From the NCBI RefSeq assembly GCF_037203605.1, contig NZ_JBBDHC010000006.1:120903-184902 (forward strand): DNA of 64,000 nt. The letters run 5' to 3'. Position numbers and translations under genes: made by a program. Source of the stretch: Denitratimonas tolerans. GTDB taxonomy: Bacteria > Pseudomonadota > Gammaproteobacteria > Xanthomonadales > Xanthomonadaceae. Below, one piece after another: positions 1 through 8,572 of the stretch. Positions within the stretch are counted from its first letter, which is position 1. Every line of letters starts with the position of its first letter. Below the pieces are notes generated by a model that did no database searches, was not told the origin of the DNA, and worked only from the letters and a program-made list of their open reading frames with translations.

Positions 1-273
1 GAGCACCAGCTCGTCGTCGTCGAAGGTGGTGAGAATGATGGTAGGCGGCAGCTGGCCGCGCGCCGCGAGCGCCTGCAGCGCCTCCAGGCCGCTCATCACC
101 GGCATGCGCATGTCCATCAGCACGACGTCGGGATTGACCTCGGGAATGGTGTCCAATGCCTGGCGGCCATCGCCGGCCTCGGCCACCACGCGGATGTCGT
201 CCGACAGCTCCAGCAGGGAACGCACGCCCTGGCGAACCAGGGTCTGGTCGTCGACCAGGCAGACTCGGATCAT
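1..273 (-). CDS. NarL/FixJ-type response regulator, receiver domain (cut by window edge)
   Basis: Only the first 91 codons are in the window. They read as a receiver domain: MIRVCLVDDQ with the acidic pair near residues 8-9, and a phosphoacceptor Asp in the PDVVLMDMRMP stretch about 53 residues in. The ATG overlaps the TGA of the histidine kinase gene upstream (ATGA), so the two are translationally coupled. The C-terminal DNA-binding domain is outside the window; a LuxR-type helix-turn-helix is expected because the partner kinase is of the HisKA_3 class. The target genes cannot be told from this sequence. Confidence 0.9.
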   Translation of the reverse strand, partial: MIRVCLVDDQTLVRQGVRSLLELSDDIRVVAEAGDGRQALDTIPEVNPDVVLMDMRMPVMSGLEALQALAARGQLPPTIILTTFDDDELVL

Positions 274-1421
274 GGGTTTCCCTCCAGGGGCAAGAAGGCA
301 TCAAGGGCGAAACCGCGCGCGCTGGCGGTGGCGATCGAAAGGCGGCCGCCGTATTCCACCAGCCGCTCGCGCATGCCGCGCAGGCCGTTGCCGACCACCG
401 CGTCGCTGGCACCGCGCCCGTCGTCGCGCGCGCTCAGGGCGATGCCGCCATGCGCCTGCGACAGCGTGATCCACAGGTTGTCGGCACCGGCGTGGCGCAC
501 GGCATTGGTGATGATTTCCTGCACGCAGCGCAGGATCACCTGGGCGCGCAGCGGGTCAGTGACGGACAGGCGTTCGGGCAGATCCAGGTGGATGGCGAGC
601 GACGGTACGCCCTGGGCCAGGGCAGCGAGCGCCTCGTGCAGGTCGATGGCACCGCCTTCCCGCAGCTGGCTGACGGCTTCGCGCACGTCGGTCAACAAGA
701 GCCGCGCGAGCAGGTGGGCCTGCTGCACGTGTTCGCGCGCGCGGCCCTCGCTCAGGTGGGTGGCCACTTCCAGATTGAGGCTCAGGGCGGTCAGGTGGTG
801 GCCGAGCAGGTCGTGCAGCTCGCGCGAGATGCGCACGCGCTCGTTGAGGCGGCTGGATTCGGCCAGCAGCGCGCGGGTGGCGTGCAGCTCGGAGTTCAGC
901 CGGCGCTGTTCCTCGCGCGCCTGCGCCTGCTGGCGCGCGACCAGGCCGGTGACGAAGGCGACGGTGGAATAGCCGACGTAGAACAAGGCCTGCAGCACCG
1001 CTTCGATGACGCTGAACTCCGGCCGCCCGGCAAACACCGGCACCAGCGCAACGTGCTGGAGCACCAGCCAGGCCAGACCGACGCGCAGCCCGAGGACCCA
1101 GGGCAGGATGCCGGCGATGACCAGCAGCAGCCCGCCGCCCAGGCCGCTGTTGGAAAAATGGCTGACCGCAATCGCACAGACCGTGATGAGCGCCAGCAGC
1201 GTGATGTCCAGCAGGCGGCGGCGCGAGCGGCCTAGCCGGGTCGTCAGGATCCAGTAGCCCAGGCCGAAGGTGAAATAGGCCACGCGCCAGGCGATCAGGT
1301 CGGTGCGAGAGAGCCCTTCGTGGAAGTACCAGCTGTTGAGGACGAGCGGGATGCCCACGCAGGCCCAGGTGAACAGGCCGGCATAGCGCAGCAGCTGGGT
1401 GTGGCTCAGGCGCGAGAGCAT
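270..1421 (-). CDS. Membrane sensor histidine kinase, DesK/NarX-like (HisKA_3)
   Basis: 383 aa. About four to five hydrophobic segments fill residues 10-160, followed by a short coiled linker (165-195). The phosphoacceptor His is at about residue 203 in RELHDLLGHHL, typical of the HisKA_3 dimerisation domain. A HATPase_c domain follows, with an N-box Asn near 306 (QEIITNAVRH) and Gly-rich boxes (ARDDGRG, GNGLRGM) at 331-350. No periplasmic or cytosolic sensor domain is visible, so sensing is probably within the membrane, as in DesK-like kinases. It overlaps its response regulator by 4 bases. The signal is unknown. Confidence 0.93.
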   Translation of the reverse strand: MLSRLSHTQLLRYAGLFTWACVGIPLVLNSWYFHEGLSRTDLIAWRVAYFTFGLGYWILTTRLGRSRRRLLDITLLALITVCAIAVSHFSNSGLGGGLLLVIAGILPWVLGLRVGLAWLVLQHVALVPVFAGRPEFSVIEAVLQALFYVGYSTVAFVTGLVARQQAQAREEQRRLNSELHATRALLAESSRLNERVRISRELHDLLGHHLTALSLNLEVATHLSEGRAREHVQQAHLLARLLLTDVREAVSQLREGGAIDLHEALAALAQGVPSLAIHLDLPERLSVTDPLRAQVILRCVQEIITNAVRHAGADNLWITLSQAHGGIALSARDDGRGASDAVVGNGLRGMRERLVEYGGRLSIATASARGFALDAFLPLEGNP

Positions 1422-1494
1422 GGTGCCATCATAGGCTCAGGCACCGCCGCTGCACCCTGCCGCAGGTCATGGGACGGCGACGCGCGCCGGCGGT

Positions 1495-2430
1495 TCAGTT
1501 CAGCCGCGACGGATCGCCGTGGCACTTCTTGAACTTGAGGCCCGATCCGCAGGGGCACGGGTCGTTGCGCCCGGGCACCTCGGCAACCCGCGTGGGGGTG
1601 CGCGGGGTCGCTTCCGCGATCCGGCTCAGATGGCATTCGTGCAGGATCTCGGGCAGGGAACCGATGACGTCGACGCGCTCGGCATAGGTCAAGGGAAGCT
1701 CATCGTCCGGAGCATCGTCCCAGTCCGCACAGGGTTCGAGTTCCCCGTCGTCCGGGTCCGCTGCCGGTACCACCTCGTCGAAGTCGCCCTCGTCGGCGAA
1801 CTGGTCGAAATCATCGTCGTCCTCGTCCTCGTCCAGCGCCTCGTCGTCTTCCTCGCCCGGGAGCGCGTGCTCCCACGGTGGGGGAATCAGGTCGAATATG
1901 TCCATCACCGCCTGGAACAGGTACTCGTCTTTCTCCAGGCGCGCCTCCCATTCCGTCGCGCGCAGGCCGTAGGCCACGCTGAAGCCCAGGGCCCAGACCG
2001 CGCCGACGGGAAAGGGCTCGCCCTCATCGAAATCCTCTTCAGGCTCGCCCTCATCCGACGCCTCGGGCGGCACCGGCGCCTCGGCCTCATCGTCTTCGGC
2101 ATCGGGGAAAAGGATCAGCGGCAGGCTTTGTGCCAGATCGCCGGTCGGCCCGCGCACGATGCGCGCGCGCGTGGCCTCCCACAGGCGCGACAGCAGATCG
2201 CGCAGTTCGTCGGACGCCACCGCATCGCGCGAGCCCAGCACCAGCGGCATCACCTCGGCCAGCTCGATCGGTGCGCCCGGCGAGACCAGCGCGGCGCTGA
2301 ACAGGCCATCCACGGCTTCCAGCGGCATCCCGCCCTGCGGCAGCCCCTCTTCGAGCAGCAGGATGGCCAGACGCTCGATGGCGTCGGCGTCGAATCGGGC
2401 GCGCGGTGCCGGGGGCGTGATCGCAGGCAT
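1495..2430 (-). CDS. UPF0149/YecA-like protein with C-terminal SEC-C zinc motif
   Basis: About 311 aa. The C-terminal ~20 residues form a SEC-C metal-binding motif (GRNDPCPCGSGLKFKKCHG) like the tail of SecA. The middle carries a long run of Asp and Glu residues. The N-terminal part resembles the UPF0149/YecA fold, whose members include ribosome- or chaperone-associated adaptor candidates; the function here is not established. ATG at 2430 is chosen. A TTG at 2442 overlaps the gshA stop (TTGA) and would add four residues, so coupling to gshA is possible. The gene lies directly downstream of gshA. Confidence 0.8.
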   Translation of the reverse strand: MPAITPPAPRARFDADAIERLAILLLEEGLPQGGMPLEAVDGLFSAALVSPGAPIELAEVMPLVLGSRDAVASDELRDLLSRLWEATRARIVRGPTGDLAQSLPLILFPDAEDDEAEAPVPPEASDEGEPEEDFDEGEPFPVGAVWALGFSVAYGLRATEWEARLEKDEYLFQAVMDIFDLIPPPWEHALPGEEDDEALDEDEDDDDFDQFADEGDFDEVVPAADPDDGELEPCADWDDAPDDELPLTYAERVDVIGSLPEILHECHLSRIAEATPRTPTRVAEVPGRNDPCPCGSGLKFKKCHGDPSRLN

Positions 2431-2438
2431 GGCAGGGC

Positions 2439-3827
2439 TCAATAGGCGAACTGGGTGAAGACCGGATCGACGCTACCGCCCCAGGCTCCGTGAAACAAGT
2501 CCAGCTTGCGCTCGGCGGGCGTCTTGTTGGAGTGCGCGATCTCGAACAGCGGATCGAGGAAATGGCCTTCATCCTCGCCGCGTGCGTTCAGGCGCGCGCG
2601 CCGCGCGAGGCCGGCGCGCGCAATCTCCAGCGCCTGGAGCGCCAGTTCGCGAACGGTGGCCTGCCGGAACGGCAGCCGCAGGCCGTGGCGCGGAACGCCA
2701 TCGCGCAGCGCGTGGCGCTCGTCGCGGCTGAAGTCGCGCACCAGATTCCAGGCCGCGTCCAGCGCATCGGCGTCGTACAGCAGACCGACCCAGAACGCCG
2801 GCAGCGCGCACAGCCGGTTCCACGGCCCGCCGTCGGCACCGCGCATTTCCAGGAACGTCTTGAGGCGGACCTCGGGGAAGGCGGTGGTCATGTGGTCGGA
2901 CCAGTCGCGCAGCGTGGGCAGCTCGCCCGGCAGCGCCGGCAGGCGGCCGGCAAGGAAGTCGCGGAAGCTCTGCCCCGCCGCGTCGATGTATTCGTCACCG
3001 CGGTGCAGGAAATACATGGGCACGTCGAGCAGGTAGTCGACGTAACGCTCGAAGCCGAAGCCGTCCTCGAACACGAAGTCGAGCAGGCCGGTGCGGTCGG
3101 GATCGGTATCGGTCCAGATGTGTGAGCGATAGGAAACAAAGCCGTTGGGGCGGCCCTCGGTGAAGGGCGAGTCGGCAAAGAGCGCCGTGGCGATGGGCTG
3201 CAGCGCGAGCGAGGTGCGGAACTTCTTCACCATGTCCGCCTCGCTGGAGAAATCCAGGTTCACCTGCACCGTGCAGGTACGGGTCATCATGTCCAGGCCG
3301 AGGTCGCCGACTTTCGGCATGTAGCGGCGCATGATCTGGTAGCGGCCCTTGGGCATCCAGGGCATGTCTTCGCGCGTCCACTTGGGCTGGAAACCCATGC
3401 CGAGGAAGCCGATGCCGAGCGGATCGGCGACGGCGCGCACGTCATCCAGGTGGCGCATGGTTTCGCAGCAGGTCTGGTGGATGGTTTCCAGCGGCGCGCC
3501 GGAAAGTTCGAGCTGGCCGGCCGGCTCCAGCGTGACCGAGGCACCGTCGCGCGACAGCCCGATCAGCTGGCCGTGTTCCTCGATGCGGTTCCAGCCCAGC
3601 GCGCCGATGCCTTCGAGCAGCGCGGCGATGCCGCGCTCGCCCGCGTAGGGCGGCGGGCGCAGCGCGAGCGCCGGGTCGCCGCCGCGATCGGGCAGGTAAA
3701 AGCCGAACTTCTCGTGCTCGGTGCCGATGCGCCAGGCGGAGGGCGGCTTGCAGCCGCTTTCCAGCGCGGCCACCAGAAGGCGGTGGTCGTGGATCGGCGT
3801 TTCCCTGACGTGGCTGGGTCCGGACAT
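2439..3827 (-). CDS. gshA: Glutamate-cysteine ligase, plant/proteobacterial type
   Basis: 462 aa, close to the usual ~455 aa for this class. It catalyses the ATP-dependent joining of glutamate and cysteine, the first step of glutathione synthesis, in the cytosol. Family signatures include RIGTEHEKFGFY near the N-terminus, RYMPKVGDLGLDMM, TRTCTVQVNLDF and FLEMRGADGGPW. The ATG at 3827 is preceded by a GAGGTA ribosome-binding site; the longer open frame upstream lacks support. The SEC-C gene follows immediately. Confidence 0.95.
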   Translation of the reverse strand: MSGPSHVRETPIHDHRLLVAALESGCKPPSAWRIGTEHEKFGFYLPDRGGDPALALRPPPYAGERGIAALLEGIGALGWNRIEEHGQLIGLSRDGASVTLEPAGQLELSGAPLETIHQTCCETMRHLDDVRAVADPLGIGFLGMGFQPKWTREDMPWMPKGRYQIMRRYMPKVGDLGLDMMTRTCTVQVNLDFSSEADMVKKFRTSLALQPIATALFADSPFTEGRPNGFVSYRSHIWTDTDPDRTGLLDFVFEDGFGFERYVDYLLDVPMYFLHRGDEYIDAAGQSFRDFLAGRLPALPGELPTLRDWSDHMTTAFPEVRLKTFLEMRGADGGPWNRLCALPAFWVGLLYDADALDAAWNLVRDFSRDERHALRDGVPRHGLRLPFRQATVRELALQALEIARAGLARRARLNARGEDEGHFLDPLFEIAHSNKTPAERKLDLFHGAWGGSVDPVFTQFAY

Positions 3828-3890
3828 GGGGTACCTCGTGGATCGGAAGCGAAGCATGGCGGCGCGCGGGCGCACCCGCAAGACGGGGAA

Positions 3891-4811
3891 TCAGCCCGAT
3901 TCGAGTCTGGCCAGCAGCGGCGCGACCAGTTCCATGCCGCGCAATGCCTGGCACCAGCGCGCCGGGATCGCGTCCACGCCGTATTCCAGGCCGGCGATGC
4001 CGCCGGCCACGCACGCGCTGGTGTCGGTGTCATGGCCAAAGGCGACGGCGCGGCGCACGCAGTCGGCATAGCTCGCGGTCGTCTCGACGGCGGCGCGCGC
4101 CGTCCACAGGGTATCGAGCACGTAGCCGCTGCCGCCGGGCGGGTGCGGCTGCAGGATGAGATCGAGTTCGGCCGGATCGACCGCCTCGGCCAACAGCCTG
4201 CGCAGCGCCGCTTCGGCCCGCTGCCAGGGCTGCTCGGCGCGATCGAGCACCCTGCGCGCCCACAGGCAATACATCGCGCAGCACAGCTGCGAACGCAGGT
4301 GGCCATGGGTCGGCAAGCCCTGGCGCATGGCCAACTGCACCAGTTCCGCATCGTCACCGCGGTGCCAGAGCACCAGCGGCAGCACCCGCATCAGCGCACC
4401 GTTGCCGTTTTCGCGCTCCCGCGCGGGCCCGGACCGCTCCGGCGGCACGCCGTCGCGCAGGTGCCCGATCGCCGCACCGGTCTGGATGCCGACGTCGAAC
4501 ACCACGCCGTCCACCGCATAAAACCCGTCGTGCAGCCAGCGCGCCAGGCCGTCGGCGAAATGGCGCAGATCCAGGCCGTCGCAGGCCAGCAGGCTGTCGA
4601 GCAGCACCAGCGCCTGGGCCCCGTCATCACTCCAGGTACCGGGCGGCACGCCCGCGTGCGCTCGCGGGAAGCCTGCGGGCGGCCGCATCTCGATCGCCTC
4701 GATCGGCGGCAGCCGCTGCGGCGGGAAGAACTCGTAGGGTACGCCCAGCGCATCGCCGATCAGGAGGCCGACCAGACCGCCCTCGATCCGCTTGCTTCTG
4801 GAGGGTTCCAT
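3891..4811 (-). CDS. ADP-ribosylglycohydrolase family protein
   Basis: 306 aa, one ADP-ribosylglycohydrolase (DraG-like) domain. Metal-binding motifs of the fold are present: GLLIGDALGVPYEF near the start, WSDDGAQ around residue 70, and GHDTDTSACVAGG near the C-terminus. The family removes ADP-ribose from proteins or hydrolyses related conjugates using two Mg ions. No ADP-ribosyltransferase gene is visible nearby, so the substrate is unknown. The ATG at 4811 gives the normal N-terminus for the family (MEPSRSKRIEGGLVG). Confidence 0.88.
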   Translation of the reverse strand: MEPSRSKRIEGGLVGLLIGDALGVPYEFFPPQRLPPIEAIEMRPPAGFPRAHAGVPPGTWSDDGAQALVLLDSLLACDGLDLRHFADGLARWLHDGFYAVDGVVFDVGIQTGAAIGHLRDGVPPERSGPARERENGNGALMRVLPLVLWHRGDDAELVQLAMRQGLPTHGHLRSQLCCAMYCLWARRVLDRAEQPWQRAEAALRRLLAEAVDPAELDLILQPHPPGGSGYVLDTLWTARAAVETTASYADCVRRAVAFGHDTDTSACVAGGIAGLEYGVDAIPARWCQALRGMELVAPLLARLESG

Positions 4812-5008
4812 TGCACCGCACCTCACCGATGGTTGCCGCTCGCGCACGTCACCGCGGCACCGTGCAGGATAGCGCCGCCGGCCGGGGCGGGTGACGGCCC
4901 GGCGCGCCGCCGCGGGATGCCGCAAGCGCCCTCGGTGCCTGAACCCGCGCCCCCGCGCGGTCGGGTTCGACTTGTTCCGCCTGGGCCGGGGCCTTATCTT
5001 CGCCAGCC

Positions 5009-5644
5009 ATGAGTACCCACGCCGCCTCGTTCCGCGAAGAAGTCGCCAACGCCCTGACCCACGGCATCGGTGCCGCCGTTGCCTTGGCGGCCGGTGCCGT
5101 GCTGATCACGCTTTCGGCCCAGCACGGCGACGGCTGGCAGCTGGCCAGTGCGATCGTGTTCTGCACCACGCTGCTGCTGCTTTACGTCGCCTCCACGCTG
5201 TACCACGCCGTCCCGCACCCGCTGGCCAAGGCCCGCCTCAAGGTGTTCGACCACTGCGCGATCTACGTGCTGATCGCGGGAACCTATACGCCCTTCACCC
5301 TGATCGGGCTGCGCGGCGCGTGGGGCTGGAGCCTGTTCGCGGTGATCTGGACACTGGCGGTCGCCGGCGTCGTGTTCAAGCTCTTCTTCACCGGCCGCTT
5401 CAAGCTCGTGTCGACCCTGCTCTACATCGCGATGGGGTGGCTGGTGCTGGTGGCGATCGTGCCGATGACCCGCGCGCTCGACGCCTGGGCGCTGGGCTGG
5501 CTCTTTGCCGGCGGCGTCGCCTACACCGCGGGAACGCTGTTCTACATGAGTCGACGGATTCGCTACGCGCACTCGATCTGGCACGGGTTCGTGCTGGGCG
5601 GCAGCGCCTGCCACTTCGTCGCGGTGGCCAGCCAGGTCATTTGA
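5009..5644 (+). CDS. Hemolysin III / PAQR-family membrane protein (YqfA-like)
   Basis: 211 aa with about seven hydrophobic helices. Family signatures are visible: EEVANALTHGIGA at the N-terminus, YHAVPHPLAKARLKVFDHCAIYVLIAGTYTP in segments, and a C-terminal WHGFVLGG with a conserved His. Those Ser/His/Asp positions form the metal-site core of PAQR proteins. Bacterial members are inner-membrane proteins linked to membrane energetics; haemolytic activity is not a safe assumption. The gene stands alone and faces the sigma-factor cluster tail to tail. Confidence 0.9.
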   Translation: MSTHAASFREEVANALTHGIGAAVALAAGAVLITLSAQHGDGWQLASAIVFCTTLLLLYVASTLYHAVPHPLAKARLKVFDHCAIYVLIAGTYTPFTLIGLRGAWGWSLFAVIWTLAVAGVVFKLFFTGRFKLVSTLLYIAMGWLVLVAIVPMTRALDAWALGWLFAGGVAYTAGTLFYMSRRIRYAHSIWHGFVLGGSACHFVAVASQVI

Positions 5645-5668
5645 GAAACCGGCGCGCGTCCCGATGAA

Positions 5669-5695
5669 GAACGCCCCGGCGTGGCCGGGGCGTTC
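5669..5695. terminator. GC-rich hairpin between convergent genes
   Basis: A perfect 12-bp stem (GAACGCCCCGGC paired with its complement) closes a 3-base loop. It lies between two convergent genes (ends at 5644 and 5725), the expected place for a bidirectional terminator. There is no T tract on either side, so it may act with Rho or as a 3' stabiliser. Confidence 0.5.
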
Positions 5696-5724
5696 GGGGA
5701 AACGCTCACGGCATCCGGCGCGGC

Positions 5725-6189
5725 TCAGGAATCGAAGTTGCCCTTGAAGATGGCCGCATCGCGACTGGCGGCGCGGGGCTGTTCGCTCGGCTCGAACGAC
5801 ACCGACATGATCACGCTGTCCGGCTCGTGCGCCGGCACCGCGGGCACACCGGGTGCCTGGCCCGGACGCGGCATCAGCGTGAACAGCACGGCGAGGGCAC
5901 CCACGCCTGCCGCCAGCGCGAAGCTGCGGCGCACGATGGTGCGCAGGCGGCCAATCTGCGGCTGGCGCGCAAGGCGCACCTGGCTGGCGAGCGATTCGAT
6001 ATCCGGGCCAAGCGCCGCCACGGTGCGCGCGATATCGGCACCGGCCGCGCTCGCGGCCACGCGATCGAGCGCCGCGGCTTCGTCGGCCGACGCGCCGTGG
6101 CGCGAAAGCATCTCGACGATGTCCCCGGCCTCGGGCAGCGCCGCCTGCGTGTGGCGGCGATACAGTTCCTTGATCCGCGCCTCGTCCAT
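5725..6189 (-). CDS. Small single-span membrane protein downstream of an ECF sigma gene (possible anti-sigma factor)
   Basis: 154 aa. An N-terminal helical, charged region (about 1-85) is followed by one hydrophobic segment (FALAAGVGALAVLFTLMP) at about 88-107 and a C-terminal periplasmic tail. I do not recognise a named family. It starts just after the sigma-factor stop, with a GAGG site before the ATG at 6189 and a TTG alternative at 6195. Position and topology suggest control of that sigma factor, but no zinc-binding anti-sigma motif is visible. The anti-sigma role is inference. Confidence 0.75.
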   Translation of the reverse strand: MDEARIKELYRRHTQAALPEAGDIVEMLSRHGASADEAAALDRVAASAAGADIARTVAALGPDIESLASQVRLARQPQIGRLRTIVRRSFALAAGVGALAVLFTLMPRPGQAPGVPAVPAHEPDSVIMSVSFEPSEQPRAASRDAAIFKGNFDS

Positions 6190-6191
6190 CC

Positions 6192-6716
6192 TCAATCCTC
6201 CAATCCTTCTTCGCGCATGCGCGCCTTCACTTCATCCAGCCCGCGATAGATCAGCTTGCGGGCGGCATCGAGCGTCAAACCGCTCACGTCGGCCACTTCC
6301 TGCAGGCCGAAGCCTTGCAGGTAAAGCTGCAGCGGACGGCGCCGGCGCACCGGCAACGCCTCGATGCAGCGCGCGACAGCCTCGACCTTGAGCGTTTCCG
6401 CCGCAGCGCGTTCCGGGCCGGGACCGCTGGCCGCGAGCTCCACGCCGCTTTCGCCGTCGGGAAGCGGATCGGCGGCGCGCACCTGCGCGCGCCGCACCGC
6501 GTCCACAATGGTCGTGACCACCACCCGCTGGATGTAAGACGCAGGAAACTCGGCGTTTGGGTCACGCTCGATCGCCTTCCACAACCGGATACGCACCTCC
6601 TGCTCCACCTCGTCCGGGTCGATTCCGTGAATATTCAAGGCGTTGGATGCGATCTGCGCCCGCATGCGGGATGCGAACCGCTGCAGCAGTTCGTTCAGCT
6701 TGGCGTCCAGGCTCAC
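6192..6716 (-). CDS. ECF-type RNA polymerase sigma factor
   Basis: 174 aa. Sigma region 2 is visible around IDPDEVEQEVRIRLWKAIE (residues 31-50) and region 4 in the C-terminal 60 residues (CIEALPVRRRR, then a helix-turn-helix GLQEVADVSGLTLDAARKLI). A GTG start at 6716 overlaps the stop of the glycosyltransferase gene as GTGA, so the two are coupled; no ATG gives a better start. The next gene encodes a one-span membrane protein that may be its regulator. The promoters it serves are unknown. Confidence 0.86.
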   Translation of the reverse strand: MSLDAKLNELLQRFASRMRAQIASNALNIHGIDPDEVEQEVRIRLWKAIERDPNAEFPASYIQRVVVTTIVDAVRRAQVRAADPLPDGESGVELAASGPGPERAAAETLKVEAVARCIEALPVRRRRPLQLYLQGFGLQEVADVSGLTLDAARKLIYRGLDEVKARMREEGLED

Positions 6717-7753
6717 GCGTCGTGTCCTGCCGCAGGCCGCGGCGGGCCCATTCCGGCCACGGCGTCCTGCCACGGCGTGGCGGCCACGGCACGGGTTCCG
6801 GAGCGTGCCGGGCGGAAGGCCTCGAGCAGGTACAGCGGGCGCGCCTTGGCCTCGACGTAAAGCCGCCCGAGGTATTCGCCCATGATGCCCAGCGCCATGA
6901 GCTGCATCCCGCCCAGGAACAGGATCACCGTCATCAGCGAGGGATAACCGGCCACCGGATTGCCCCAGAGCACCGTCTTGGCCACGATCCACAGACCGTA
7001 GCCGAACGCCACCAGCGCGGTGATGAGGCCGACATAGGTCGCCACGCGCAGCGGCACGGTGGAAAAGGAGGTGATGCCCTCCAGCGCGAAGTTCCACAGC
7101 TTCCAGTAGTTGAACTTGCTGCTGCCCGCTTCGCGCGGATCGCGCCGGTAGGGCAGCGCGCACTGGCGGAACCCGACCCAGGCGAAGATGCCCTTCATGA
7201 AGCGCTGGCGCTCGCGCAGGCCGCGCAGCGCCTCGACCACGCGCCGAGACATCAGGCGGAAGTCGCCGGTGTCGGGCGGGATCGGCGTGGCCGAAAGACG
7301 CTGCATCACCCGGTAAAAGGCGGACGCGGTGGCGCGCTTGAGCCAGGTTTCGCCGTCGCGCGCCAGGCGCTGGCCGTAGACCACGTCATGGCCTTCCCGC
7401 CAGCGGGCGATGAATTCGGGGATGAGCTCGGGCGGATCCTGCAGGTCCGCGTCGATGACCAGCGCAAGGTCGGCATCGACCTGATCCAGGCCCGCGGTCA
7501 GCGCGGCCTCCTTGCCGAAGTTGCGCGCCAGCTTCAGCGCCGCCACGCGCGCATCGGTCGCGGCCAGCTCCTCGATGATCCGCCAGGTCGCGTCGCGGCT
7601 GCCGTCATCGACATAGATGATGCTGCCGCTTGCGTCCAGTCCGTCGAGCACGGCCGCCAGACGCGCATGGAACCGGGGGAGCACCGCCGCCTCGTTGTAG
7701 GCTGGCACCACGACGGCGAGCGTCGGGCGCGTGGGTTGGGATCGATCCATCAT
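6713..7753 (-). CDS. Family 2 polyprenyl-phosphate glycosyltransferase with two C-terminal membrane spans (GtrB/ArnC-like)
   Basis: 346 aa. The GT2 domain (about 9-220) begins LAVVVPAYNEA, carries YVDDGSRDAT and the metal-binding ALVIDADLQDPPELI, and has the Phe/Asn-rich HX-type region KFNYWKLWNFALEGI. Two hydrophobic segments at about 230-300 anchor it in the inner membrane. Such enzymes move a sugar from a nucleotide donor to undecaprenyl phosphate for surface glycan modification. The gene is coupled to the ECF sigma gene and lies next to mtgA. The sugar is unknown; no flippase gene is present here. Confidence 0.9.
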   Translation of the reverse strand: MMDRSQPTRPTLAVVVPAYNEAAVLPRFHARLAAVLDGLDASGSIIYVDDGSRDATWRIIEELAATDARVAALKLARNFGKEAALTAGLDQVDADLALVIDADLQDPPELIPEFIARWREGHDVVYGQRLARDGETWLKRATASAFYRVMQRLSATPIPPDTGDFRLMSRRVVEALRGLRERQRFMKGIFAWVGFRQCALPYRRDPREAGSSKFNYWKLWNFALEGITSFSTVPLRVATYVGLITALVAFGYGLWIVAKTVLWGNPVAGYPSLMTVILFLGGMQLMALGIMGEYLGRLYVEAKARPLYLLEAFRPARSGTRAVAATPWQDAVAGMGPPRPAAGHDA

Positions 7754-7777
7754 GAAACTCCCGCAAGGCCGCGCATG

Positions 7778-8542
7778 CTACCGCGCCGGGCCGCTGATGC
7801 CACAGCATTCGGCCAGCCAGTCCGGGCCGCCGAGCTGGCGCACCTGGTGCTCGATCCAGTCGCGCCGGCGCAGGACGTAGGGCGTCGGCGCATCGGCATG
7901 AAGGCGGCGCGGGCTGGGCAGCACCGCCGCCAGGAGCGCCGCCTGGCGCGCGTCGAGCCGATCGGCATCGCGTCCGAAGAAGCGGCGCGCGGCCGCCTGT
8001 GCGCCGTGGATTCCGTCACCGAACTCCGCGATGTTCGCATACACCTCCAGGATGCGGCGCTTGGACCACAGCAGCTCGATGGCGAGGGTGTAGTACGCCT
8101 CGATCCCCTTGCGCAGCCAGCTTCGGCCGTTCCAGAGAAAGAGGTTCTTGGCCACCTGCTGGCTGATCGTGCTGGCCCCGCGCAGGCGGCCGCCGTCACC
8201 GCGCGCCGCGATCACGGCCGAGATCGCGTCGAAGTCGAAGCCGCGGTGGCGCGGAAAGGTCTGGTCCTCGGCGGCCACCAGTGCGATGGCAAGCTCAGGT
8301 GCCATCCTGTCCAGATCGCGCCAGTCGTATTGCAGCGTGAAGCCGGCGTCGCCGCGCATGTCCCAGCGGCGCGCCAGCATGACCGCGCTGGTGGGTGGAT
8401 CGACGAAGCGCAGCACCAGCACGGGCATCAGGCTGGCGATCAGCAGCAGGACGAATCCGAAGGCCATTCGCCAAAACCAGCGTCGCCGCCGGCGCGGCGT
8501 CGCACCTGATCGTGCCTTGAAGGCGCTGCCGCGCGTCACCAT
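7778..8542 (-). CDS. mtgA: Monofunctional peptidoglycan glycosyltransferase
   Basis: 254 aa, normal size for MtgA. An Arg-rich N-terminus precedes one transmembrane helix at about 27-45. The GT51 domain shows the catalytic Glu in ALVAAEDQTFPRHRGFD, then GASTISQQVAKNLFLW, RKGIEAYYTLAIELLWSKRRILEVYANIAEFG in segments, and AARRFFGRDA. It polymerises lipid II into glycan strands on the outer face of the inner membrane. The ATG at 8542 is chosen because it directly precedes the basic stretch and TM; the open frame upstream overlaps divergent hslO. Confidence 0.95.
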   Translation of the reverse strand: MVTRGSAFKARSGATPRRRRRWFWRMAFGFVLLLIASLMPVLVLRFVDPPTSAVMLARRWDMRGDAGFTLQYDWRDLDRMAPELAIALVAAEDQTFPRHRGFDFDAISAVIAARGDGGRLRGASTISQQVAKNLFLWNGRSWLRKGIEAYYTLAIELLWSKRRILEVYANIAEFGDGIHGAQAAARRFFGRDADRLDARQAALLAAVLPSPRRLHADAPTPYVLRRRDWIEHQVRQLGGPDWLAECCGISGPAR

Positions 8543-8572
8543 AGTCGATCCATTGTTCCCGAAGGCTCCGCG

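Noticed and set aside
4940..5000. GGTTCGA stretch as a possible tRNA T-loop
   Set aside because: No acceptor stem, anticodon arm or CCA end can be folded around it.
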